Notes under the pieces: generated by a model
Told to the model about the DNA's origin: nothing
Databases searched by the model: none
The model's input: the letters and a program-made list of their open reading frames with translations, nothing else
Translations under genes and position numbers: made by a program
In this document: piece after piece, positions 1 through 6,109 of the stretch
Layout: each line of letters opens with the position of its first letter
Numbering within the stretch: the stretch's first letter is position 1
Source: Polaromonas sp. YR568
GTDB taxonomy: Bacteria > Pseudomonadota > Gammaproteobacteria > Burkholderiales > Burkholderiaceae
Length of the DNA: 6,109 nt
Assembly: GCA_945871335.1 (NCBI GenBank)
Contig: CAMBWM010000142.1
Coordinates: 1 to 6,109, forward strand
Direction: 5' to 3'

Positions 1-405
1 CATGCCGATGACGATCAAAAAGGGAATCACCGTCCAGGCGATTTCAACGGCTGTGGACTCATGGAAGTTGGCAGCTTTGTGTCCGACCGACTTGCGGTGC
101 TTCCAAATGGAATAGAACATGACACCGAAAACGGCAACAAAGATCACCAAGCAGATGATCATCATGAACCAGTGCAGCCAGATCTGCTCAGCGGCAATGC
201 GGGTGATGGGCTCAGGCAAATTGAGCTGGTTCACGGCGGGGCCACCGGGAAGGTCTTTGACGACAGCCAGCGCAGACTGGCTGAAAGTGAGCAAGGCAGC
301 GAAGGCGGCCGAAGCCTGACCGAACAGCGCCAGTTTGGCCGACGCCAGAATCGCTCCAACTTGTGTCATGCCAGGCCTTGAGGTTTTGCTTACGTTCATC
401 GTCAT
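1..405 (-). CDS. coxB: Cytochrome c oxidase subunit II, N-terminal part (runs off the left edge)
   Basis: Subunit II of the aa3-type terminal oxidase takes electrons from cytochrome c through its CuA centre and passes them to subunit I at the cytoplasmic membrane. The visible 135 residues hold an N-terminal hydrophobic stretch (about 17-47) ending in SALA, which reads as a signal peptide. Next comes the subunit II signature DLPGGPAVNQLNLPEP (51-66), a first membrane helix (about 78-100) with FGVMFYSIWKHRKSVGHKA after it, and the start of the second helix at EIAWTVIPFLIVIGM (121-135). The CuA-binding C-terminal domain lies outside the window. The frame is open to base 1. The start is uncertain. 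ATG 405 gives a positively charged N-terminus but has no clear ribosome-binding site. An in-frame ATG at 399 is possible. An in-frame ATG at 369 has AAGG six bases upstream. The DUF2244 gene lies upstream on the same strand, 105 bases away. Identification is by recognised family sequence, without a search. Confidence 0.93.
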   Translation of the reverse strand, partial: MTMNVSKTSRPGMTQVGAILASAKLALFGQASAAFAALLTFSQSALAVVKDLPGGPAVNQLNLPEPITRIAAEQIWLHWFMMIICLVIFVAVFGVMFYSIWKHRKSVGHKAANFHESTAVEIAWTVIPFLIVIGM

Positions 406-444
406 CACTTTTAGGAAATCAATTGAGGGGTAATTCAGCCACTA

Positions 445-450
445 ATTATA
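445..450 (-). promoter_or_regulatory. Candidate -10 element (TATAAT) of a coxB promoter
   Basis: Read on the minus strand, bases 450-445 are a perfect TATAAT inside an AT-rich patch in the 105-base gap between the DUF2244 gene and coxB. Transcription would begin near 438, giving a leader of about 33 bases before ATG 405. No good TTGACA-like -35 sits 16-18 bases upstream; the hexamer at 17-base spacing is CAAAAT. The promoter would therefore be weak, activator-dependent, or not real. I saw no clear hairpin terminator for the DUF2244 gene in this gap, so read-through is also possible. Confidence 0.35.
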
Positions 451-510
451 AATAAAGCATCCAGATCATTTTGGCAGGCAATCTTTACGCAATGCTTGCA
501 AGTTCGGTTT

Positions 511-1068
511 TTAAGCCCCCCGCAGAGCAAAACGGATCTCACGGGCCAGCGCAGGGCGCAGTTCTGGGCGCAGATGCCTGCCGATACTGACCCGGTGACC
601 CTGCCCCGACACCTCAATCAAAGAGCCGTCGCCGCCTTTAGGCTCCACCCGGACCCATTGGCGTTCAAACTCCGCTCTCTCAATACGGCCAGCAGTTTCC
701 AGCTCAACCACCAAGCGGGAGCCTTGCAACATAATTTTTTCGCCGTCACGAGCATGGCGCGCGTAAATCAAAAAAGCTGCACCAACAACCATCACCTCGA
801 GCCAGGCAAAGGGCAAGATCAGGTAAGCACCTTGTACCCAGAAAAGCGTGGCAATACCCAATGAAACAACGCAAAGCGAAATGTAGAGTTGAAGCAACTG
901 GGCCGGCGTCACAGAGCAGTTGCGGCGAAGTTGCCATTGCATCTCTGGGGCGTTGGGCTCACCGGGCGTGCGCACGGTTGCAAAGCGAAATCGGAAGTCG
1001 GAAGTCGACAAAAGAAAACTCAAAATAAGTAGGGCTTTAATGCAAAACGCATCAAAGCAAGGGGACAT
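511..1068 (-). CDS. DUF2244-family integral membrane protein
   Basis: The protein resembles the DUF2244 family of small inner-membrane proteins of unknown function found in alpha- and betaproteobacteria, usually about 160 residues long. From the first ATG it has 185 residues. Two adjacent membrane helices lie at about 58-78 and 83-102, linked by a short turn (WVQGAYLILP). A polar C-terminal domain of about 80 residues follows, containing ERQWVRVEP (134-142), SLIEVSGQGHRVSIGRHLRP (149-168) and a basic end (LAREIRFALRGA). The order QWQLRRNCS, helix pair, YARHA, then the WVRVEP and GR-RPE segments matches the family as I know it. The N-terminus is doubtful. Residues 1-22 look non-native, and family members usually begin near the FRFAT segment at residues 26-31. 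A TTG or GTG codon close to that point, or ATG 942, could be the true start. It lies between the BioC-like gene (55 bases upstream) and coxB. A role in oxidase assembly is only a guess from position. Confidence 0.8.
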   Translation of the reverse strand: MSPCFDAFCIKALLILSFLLSTSDFRFRFATVRTPGEPNAPEMQWQLRRNCSVTPAQLLQLYISLCVVSLGIATLFWVQGAYLILPFAWLEVMVVGAAFLIYARHARDGEKIMLQGSRLVVELETAGRIERAEFERQWVRVEPKGGDGSLIEVSGQGHRVSIGRHLRPELRPALAREIRFALRGA

Positions 1069-1123
1069 ACCCGAATACAGGAAATGATTGTAGACACAAT
1101 CTTCGCCCTGCCTGCCTGGAGGG

Positions 1124-2032
1124 TCATGTCCGCGGCTGCTGCAGCATGCTGCGCATGTCCTGCACAGAAACTGAGCTGAGCGCCGACACCTTGACCTTGG
1201 GCCTGGCTTTGAGCGCGTGGCCGTAAATCAACTCAAAAGTCATTTGCAGCCGTCCGTCAGGCCCGCACGGCAAATGCTCGCTGAGCGCTTGCTCTAGCTG
1301 CTCCCGCCAGCGGCGCCCGCGCAAAGCGCCAAATCGCGCAGGGTGAAAATTGCGGCCCAGCTCACGCAAGTCTTGCAGCAGCCGCGCCGGCGTGTCGTAA
1401 GTCAGGGTGATGCGCTCCATGTCCATCACCGGCTCAGCAAAGCCGGTTTGCACCAGCATGTCGCCCCAGTCGTGCATGTCGGTGAGCTGATGGCCAGCCG
1501 CAGGCCAGCCCAGCGTCTGGTAGATGCCGCGTAATTCACGTGCCGTGTCAGGGCCCAGACAGGAAAACATCACGAAACCATCGACCGCCAGCAGTCGGTG
1601 CCAGCGGGACAGCAGCGCTTGCGGATCAGCGGACTCATGCAAGGCCATGTTGGCCCACAACATGTGAAGGCTGCCAGCTTCAGGCGCATCAAAGCGCGCC
1701 GCCCGAACAGCCCAAGGAAAACGCTGCAAGATTTGCTGCCACCATGGCGTGCCCAAGGCACGGCGGGCGTGCAGTGCCTGGGCGGGTTCTGTTTCCATCA
1801 CAAAAGCAAGTGAGCGGGGGTAACGCCGGCTCAACTCACCGTGTGCTGCCAGCCCGCCCCGCACCGCACACCAATGCGCCCACACGGCGGGTACCAGCTT
1901 GATCCACTGCAAGCGATCGAGCATGCGGCGCGCTACCTCCTCATGCAACCAAGGCGTGACCGCAGGCGCACGGCGCTGCCAGCGCGCAACAGCGAGCGGA
2001 TCCAAGGTGGGCGGTTTTTGATTCGAAGTCAT
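1124..2032 (-). CDS. BioC-like methyltransferase-fold protein with degenerate SAM-binding motif
   Basis: The 302-residue product resembles BioC-type class I methyltransferases, which methylate malonyl-ACP to start the pimelate moiety of biotin. The N-terminal part has the BioC-like pattern VARWQRRAP (15-23) and LHEEVARRMLDRLQWIKLVP (29-48). The middle part has MLWANMALHESADPQALL (124-141), followed by the strand-loop segments LAVDGFVMFSCLGPDTAREL (148-167) and DMHDWGDMLVQTGFAEPVMD (185-204). The C-terminal part has GRNFHPARF and FELIYGHALK (267-275). At about 50-60, where the family has a glycine-rich DLGCGTG motif, the sequence reads VWAHWCAVRGGLAAH, so the usual SAM-binding loop is not recognisable. 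The frame stays open upstream to a GTG at 2233, but that extension overlaps the divergent comF gene and is low-complexity, so ATG 2032 was chosen. There is no convincing ribosome-binding site. No other biotin gene is nearby. It may be a true but diverged BioC, a paralogue with another substrate, or a non-catalytic relative. Confidence 0.75.
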   Translation of the reverse strand: MTSNQKPPTLDPLAVARWQRRAPAVTPWLHEEVARRMLDRLQWIKLVPAVWAHWCAVRGGLAAHGELSRRYPRSLAFVMETEPAQALHARRALGTPWWQQILQRFPWAVRAARFDAPEAGSLHMLWANMALHESADPQALLSRWHRLLAVDGFVMFSCLGPDTARELRGIYQTLGWPAAGHQLTDMHDWGDMLVQTGFAEPVMDMERITLTYDTPARLLQDLRELGRNFHPARFGALRGRRWREQLEQALSEHLPCGPDGRLQMTFELIYGHALKARPKVKVSALSSVSVQDMRSMLQQPRT

Positions 2033-2098
2033 GCGGGCGCCAAGAGAAAACAGGGCATCCGGACGCAGATCCGGGCCAGCGCCGAGTATATTGACATC
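2033..2098. promoter_or_regulatory. Divergent intergenic region with overlapping -10-like hexamers
   Basis: These 66 bases separate two divergent genes and should hold promoters for both. On the plus strand TATATT (2087-2092) ends six bases before the comF ATG. On the minus strand TATACT (2090-2085) could serve the BioC-like gene, with a start near 2078 and a leader of about 45 bases. The two hexamers share the same TATA core. Neither has a good -35 at 16-18 bases. A TTGACA at 2091-2096 matches a -35 consensus on the plus strand, but no -10 follows at the proper distance inside comF. These are assignments by eye only. Confidence 0.3.
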
Positions 2099-2839
2099 AT
2101 GTTGTTGCGTGCCCTGCCCACCCTGCTCACGGCTCGCCTTGCCAGCCGGTGTGCTGTCTGCCACGGCTGGCCGGGCGGGCCGGTTTGCGCGCAATGCATG
2201 GCCCGTTTTGGCCAGGCGCGCCAGCGCTGTCACCTGTGTGCGCTGACCACGGTGGCCGGCCCTGACCAGGCCCGACTGTTGTGCAGTCGTTGCCGGCGCG
2301 AACCATTTGGACTGGACGCCTGCTTCGCGGCCCTGCCCTATGCCTTTCCCTGGTCTGGCCTGGTGGCACGTTACAAGTTCGCCGACCAGACCGGCTGGAC
2401 CTCTTTCCTGGCCGGCCTGATGCTGGCGCAGCCCGGCGTGCGCGACGCACTGGCTGATTTAGGACCCCATGACTGGCTGCTGCCCATGCCCCTGTCGGCA
2501 GAGCGACTGGGCTGGCGCGGCTACAACCAGGCTTGGGAGTTGACGCGCTCCTTGCAAAAACAAAGCAGTTGTCCCGCCAAATCCGACAGCGCGCTGCTGC
2601 TTCGCACACGCCACACCCGACCCCAAAGCGAGCTCAAGCGCAGCGAGCGCCATGACAACGTGAAAGGCGCTTTTGCCCTCGAACCCCTGCGCGCGACGCA
2701 TGTCGCTGGCCGTCGCGTGATGCTGGTCGACGACGTGATGACCAGCGGCGCTTCGCTGCTGGCGGCAGCGACTGCACTGCGACTGGCCGGTGCCGCAGAG
2801 GTCAGCGCCATCGTGCTGGCGCGCACGGCGCCGACATAA
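2099..2839 (+). CDS. comF: ComF family protein (phosphoribosyltransferase-like)
   Basis: ComF proteins are cytoplasmic PRTase-fold proteins linked to DNA uptake and processing in naturally competent bacteria, but they also occur widely in non-competent species. The 246-residue length is usual. The N-terminal zinc-binding region has four CxxC pairs: C18/C21, C30/C33, C44/C47 and C62/C65. The middle has the family signatures ARYKFADQT (90-98) and PMPLSAERLGWRGYNQAWEL (129-148). The segment ELKRSERHDNVKGAF (178-192) precedes the PRPP-binding loop VMLVDDVMTSGAS (207-219). The frame is open far upstream, but residues before ATG 2099 are antisense to the BioC-like gene and do not resemble ComF, while MLLRALPTLL is a typical ComF start. 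No Shine-Dalgarno sequence precedes the ATG, and a -10-like hexamer sits six bases before it, so the mRNA may be leaderless. trmL begins seven bases after the stop and is probably co-transcribed. Confidence 0.93.
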   Translation: MLLRALPTLLTARLASRCAVCHGWPGGPVCAQCMARFGQARQRCHLCALTTVAGPDQARLLCSRCRREPFGLDACFAALPYAFPWSGLVARYKFADQTGWTSFLAGLMLAQPGVRDALADLGPHDWLLPMPLSAERLGWRGYNQAWELTRSLQKQSSCPAKSDSALLLRTRHTRPQSELKRSERHDNVKGAFALEPLRATHVAGRRVMLVDDVMTSGASLLAAATALRLAGAAEVSAIVLARTAPT

Positions 2840-2846
2840 TGCCGCC

Positions 2847-3323
2847 ATGTTTCACATTGTTCTGGTTGCTCCTGAGATTCCTCCCAACACGGGCAACGTG
2901 ATCCGTCTGTGCGCCAACACCGGCTGCACCTTGCACCTGGTCGAGCCGCTGGGCTTTTCGATGGATGACAAGCACATGCGCCGCGCCGGGCTGGACTACC
3001 ACGAGTACACCAGCGTTCAGCGACACGCCAGCTGGCAGGCGTTGCTGGCCAGCGCCAAGCCGGCAGCAGAACGCATGTTCGCAATGACCACACGCGGCTC
3101 GGGCAGTGTCTTCGAAGCCCGTTTCGAGGCCGGTGACTGGCTGGTGTTCGGCTCTGAAACACAAGGCTTGCCGGTGGAACTGCGGGAGCAGTTTGCGCCA
3201 GCGCAACGCCTGCGCCTGCCCATGCTGGCGGGCCAGCGCAGCCTGAATCTGTCTAACGCCGTGGCGGTCACGGTGTTTGAGGCCTGGCGGCAAAACAGTT
3301 TTGACTCAGCGCCGGCCGGCTAG
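2847..3323 (+). CDS. trmL: tRNA (cytidine(34)-2'-O)-methyltransferase TrmL
   Basis: TrmL is a dimeric SPOUT-class enzyme. It uses SAM to methylate the 2'-OH of the wobble nucleotide (C34 or cmnm5U34) in the two tRNA-Leu isoacceptors CAA and UAA. The 158-residue product has the family's usual length (E. coli has 157). Motifs in order are PPNTGNVIRLCANTGCTLHL (12-31), EPLGFSMDDKHMRRAGLDYH (33-52), the SAM-binding knot segment LVFGSETQGLP (99-109), and the second knot segment RLPMLAGQRSLNLSNAVAV (123-141), ending in the helix VFEAWRQ. All conserved SPOUT motifs look intact. ATG 2847 gives the canonical MFHIVLVAPEIPPNTGN start. The longer open frame back to 2790 lies inside comF and is not used. 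No strong ribosome-binding site is present, so translation may be coupled to comF, whose stop is seven bases upstream. It converges on the transporter gene with a 14-base gap and no clear terminator. Confidence 0.96.
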   Translation: MFHIVLVAPEIPPNTGNVIRLCANTGCTLHLVEPLGFSMDDKHMRRAGLDYHEYTSVQRHASWQALLASAKPAAERMFAMTTRGSGSVFEARFEAGDWLVFGSETQGLPVELREQFAPAQRLRLPMLAGQRSLNLSNAVAVTVFEAWRQNSFDSAPAG

Positions 3324-3337
3324 CGGCAGCGAACGTC

Positions 3338-4093
3338 TCAGGCAAAAGCGTCCCACAGCAATTTTGAACCTGTCAAAAACATGCCGACCGCGATCAATCG
3401 GTAAAACTGCTTGGGGCTGATGCGCTTGGCCATGCGAAAACCCACCCAGACACCCACGGGCACCAATGGCAAAAGCGCCAGAGAAGTGGCCATGTTGCGC
3501 GCATCCAGCAAGCCCAGCCAAGCGTAAGGAATCCACTTGGACAAATTAATGGCAAAGAAAAAACAGGCCATGGTGGAGGCGAACTGCAAGGGGCTCAGCC
3601 GCATCGGAATCAAGTAAGCGCTGACAGGCGGCCCCCCCGCATGGGCTACAAAGCTGGTAAAGCCCGACACCACAGTGAGAATTGCGCCTACCCAGCGCGG
3701 CGGCGGCACGCTGTCAGGCTTGGGCGGAAACAGCATGCGCTGCGCCAAAAAAAAGAGCGTGAAGCCGCCCACCAGCCCCGCCACAAGGTGCGTGTCCATC
3801 ACCTTGAACAGCAAAGCGCCAGTCAATGAACCCAAAATGCCCAGTGGGATCAAGAAACGAAGGAAGGGCAGATCCACGTTTTTGCGAAATACGGCCAGCC
3901 CGAACAGGTCCATCACCAGCAGCACCGGCATCAAAATCGCAGCCGCCTGCGGAACCGTCACAGTCAGCGCCATGAGCGGCACAGCCAGCGAGCCAAAGCC
4001 GGTGCCGAAGCCGCTTTTACTGATACCCAGCAAAAGCACCGCCGGAACAGCCACCGCATAAAAATACGGGTCGGTGATGAGAGGAAAGTACAC
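3338..4093 (-). CDS. TauE/SafE-family membrane transporter
   Basis: TauE/SafE proteins (often annotated as sulfite exporters) are small inner-membrane carriers that move sulfite, sulfonate-related or other organic anions. The substrate cannot be told from sequence here. The 251-residue protein is almost wholly hydrophobic, with about seven to eight membrane helices in two repeat-like halves. The first half starts with the family pattern LLLGISKSGFGTGFGSLAVP (20-39). The second starts with the matching GFTSFVAHAGGPPVSAYLIP (144-163), where the HAGGP loop is typical. The start codon is GTG at 4093, because an in-frame stop lies nine bases upstream and the N-terminus MYFPLITDPYFYAVAVPAVL fits the family. 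No Shine-Dalgarno sequence is visible, but CATAAT ends five bases before the GTG. It lies 53 bases downstream of pcaF on the same strand, so it may be the last gene of the pca operon. The coding strand has a run of eight T and another of seven G; both are in frame. Confidence 0.9.
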   Translation of the reverse strand: MYFPLITDPYFYAVAVPAVLLLGISKSGFGTGFGSLAVPLMALTVTVPQAAAILMPVLLVMDLFGLAVFRKNVDLPFLRFLIPLGILGSLTGALLFKVMDTHLVAGLVGGFTLFFLAQRMLFPPKPDSVPPPRWVGAILTVVSGFTSFVAHAGGPPVSAYLIPMRLSPLQFASTMACFFFAINLSKWIPYAWLGLLDARNMATSLALLPLVPVGVWVGFRMAKRISPKQFYRLIAVGMFLTGSKLLWDAFA

Positions 4094-4146
4094 GCCCGAT
4101 TATGGCTGCCTGTCCATGTGAACGCCCCAATTTCAAAGACCTTGTT

Positions 4147-5352
<1,206 letters not shown>

Positions 5353-5383
5353 GGTGTGTCTTTTCTAAATCGATTGTGAAAGT

Positions 5384-6034
5384 TCAAGCTGCCGCGATCG
5401 GCAAGCCCAGCATTTTTTCAAGTTCAGCATGCGTCAAACCCTCGACTGTGTCGATCAGCTTGAGGCCCTTCGGCGTGCATTCGAGCGTGGCCAACTCCGA
5501 GTAAATGCGCTTAACGCAGGCAATGCCGGTGACCGGGTAGCTGCACTGGGCCACCACTTTGCTCTCGCCTTTTTTGGTCAGCAAGTCCATCATCACCCAG
5601 GTTTGCTTGGCGCCAATCGCCAGGTCCATGGCGCCGCCCACGGCCGGAATGGCGTCTTTCTCGCCGGTGTGCCAGTTGGCCAGGTCACCGGTGGCGCTGA
5701 CCTGAAAGGCGCCCAACACGCAGATGTCCAAGTGGCCGCCGCGCATCATGGCAAAGCTGTCGGCGTGGTGAAAGTAAGCGCCGCCCGCCAGCATGGTCAC
5801 GGGCTGCTTGCCGGCGTTGATCAAGTCAAAGTCTTCCTGCCCTGCGGCAGGTGCCGGGCCCATGCCCAAAATGCCGTTTTCGCTGTGCAATATCACTTCA
5901 ATGCCGGCAGGCAGGTGGTTGGCCACCAGCGTGGGCATGCCGATACCCAGGTTGACATAGGCGCCGTCGTGAATGTCTTGCGCAACGCGTTGGGCGAGTT
6001 GCTCTTTGCTGCGTTTTTGATAGCTCATGCTCAT
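5384..6034 (-). CDS. pcaJ: 3-oxoadipate CoA-transferase subunit B
   Basis: With subunit A this enzyme moves CoA from succinyl-CoA to 3-oxoadipate, the step before PcaF. The 216-residue protein is the beta chain of a class I CoA-transferase. The catalytic glutamate is E52 in the SENG motif (HSENGILGMGP, 50-60). Other conserved parts are YVNLGIGMPTLVANHLP (26-42), INAGKQPVTML (72-82), the SFAMMRGGHLDICVLGAFQV segment (93-112), DLANWHTG and IPAVGGAMDLAIGAK (129-143). These are closest to PcaJ/CatJ as I remember them, but the succinyl-CoA:acetoacetate enzyme ScoB is very similar; the adjacent pcaF favours PcaJ. ATG 6034 was chosen because AAAAAGG lies a few bases upstream and its ATGA overlaps the stop of the A-subunit gene. 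A second in-frame ATG at 6028 is less well placed. The overlap suggests translational coupling, which would help equal production of the two subunits. Confidence 0.92.
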   Translation of the reverse strand: MSMSYQKRSKEQLAQRVAQDIHDGAYVNLGIGMPTLVANHLPAGIEVILHSENGILGMGPAPAAGQEDFDLINAGKQPVTMLAGGAYFHHADSFAMMRGGHLDICVLGAFQVSATGDLANWHTGEKDAIPAVGGAMDLAIGAKQTWVMMDLLTKKGESKVVAQCSYPVTGIACVKRIYSELATLECTPKGLKLIDTVEGLTHAELEKMLGLPIAAA

Positions 6035-6109
6035 GCCGCCTTTTTGAAACCGCCGGCCTCGGTGGCCACGCGGTCGATCCTGACAATCTTGCTGACGAAT
6101 ATGCCGGGG
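6031..6109 (-). CDS. pcaI: 3-oxoadipate CoA-transferase subunit A, C-terminal end (runs off the right edge)
   Basis: Only the last 25 codons are present, ending PGIFVSKIVRIDRVATEAGG followed by FKKAA and a TGA at 6033-6031. The PGIFV segment is a common element near the C-terminus of CoA-transferase A subunits, and the frame is open to the right edge. The stop overlaps the pcaJ start in an ATGA arrangement, as expected for the two subunits of one enzyme. The assignment rests mainly on this position and on the short conserved tail. The A-subunit gene body, any operon promoter and a possible pca regulator would lie beyond the window. Confidence 0.8.
   Translation of the reverse strand, partial: PGIFVSKIVRIDRVATEAGGFKKAA

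Noticed and set aside
61..381. Plus-strand open frame of 106 codons near the left edge
   Set aside because: It is antisense to the clearly recognised coxB N-terminus and has a composition unlike real proteins.
1540..1902. Plus-strand open frame inside the BioC-like gene
   Set aside because: It is antisense to conserved methyltransferase-fold segments and has no family resemblance.
2127..3293. Several minus-strand open frames (2127-2609, 2459-2848, 2521-3162, 2802-3293)
   Set aside because: They are antisense to comF and trmL, overlap one another and have no recognisable domains.
3311..3320. Perfect palindrome GCCGGCCGGC at the end of trmL, considered as a terminator
   Set aside because: It has no loop and no following T-tract, and it lies within the last codons of trmL. 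It is a GC-rich palindrome likely to arise by chance.
3632..3754. Homopolymer runs in the transporter gene (seven C at 3632-3638, eight A at 3747-3754), considered as phase-variation sites
   Set aside because: The reading frame is intact across both and the protein is full length. The runs are short for slippage-based switching, and nothing suggests a surface-antigen role.

Overview
The window (6,109 bases, GC-rich) looks like a piece of ordinary chromosome from a betaproteobacterium, most likely Burkholderiales and probably Comamonadaceae (Polaromonas/Rhodoferax-like). This rests on the remembered resemblance of the encoded proteins and on the gene order. No database search was run. Coding density is high, and no RNA gene, mobile element, CRISPR array or long repeat was found.

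Layout. (1) 1-2032, all on the minus strand and read from right to left: a BioC-like methyltransferase-fold protein (1124-2032), a DUF2244 membrane protein (511-1068) and the N-terminal part of cytochrome c oxidase subunit II, coxB (1-405, running off the left edge). A good -10 hexamer lies in the gap before coxB. (2) 2033-2098: a short divergent intergenic region. (3) 2099-3323, plus strand: comF (phosphoribosyltransferase-like, with zinc-binding cysteines) and trmL (tRNA-Leu wobble 2'-O-methyltransferase), seven bases apart. (4) 3338-6109, minus strand, read from right to left: the last 25 codons of a CoA-transferase A subunit (pcaI), pcaJ, pcaF and a TauE/SafE-family membrane transporter with a GTG start. 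This block converges on trmL with a gap of only 14 bases.

How the genes work together. pcaI-pcaJ-pcaF encode the last two steps of the beta-ketoadipate pathway. The PcaIJ CoA-transferase activates 3-oxoadipate with CoA from succinyl-CoA, and PcaF thiolytically splits 3-oxoadipyl-CoA into succinyl-CoA and acetyl-CoA. This implies the host degrades aromatic compounds through protocatechuate and/or catechol. The TauE/SafE gene follows in the same direction and may be co-transcribed. coxB marks an aerobic respiratory-chain locus, and the DUF2244 protein next to it may be linked to that locus. comF and trmL form a small housekeeping pair.

Nothing here looks like a new defence or mobile system. 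The observations most worth a second look are the BioC-like protein that lacks a recognisable glycine-rich SAM-binding motif I, the overlapping divergent -10-like elements before comF (which may make comF leaderless), the TauE/SafE gene attached to the pca cluster, and the uncertain start of the DUF2244 gene.
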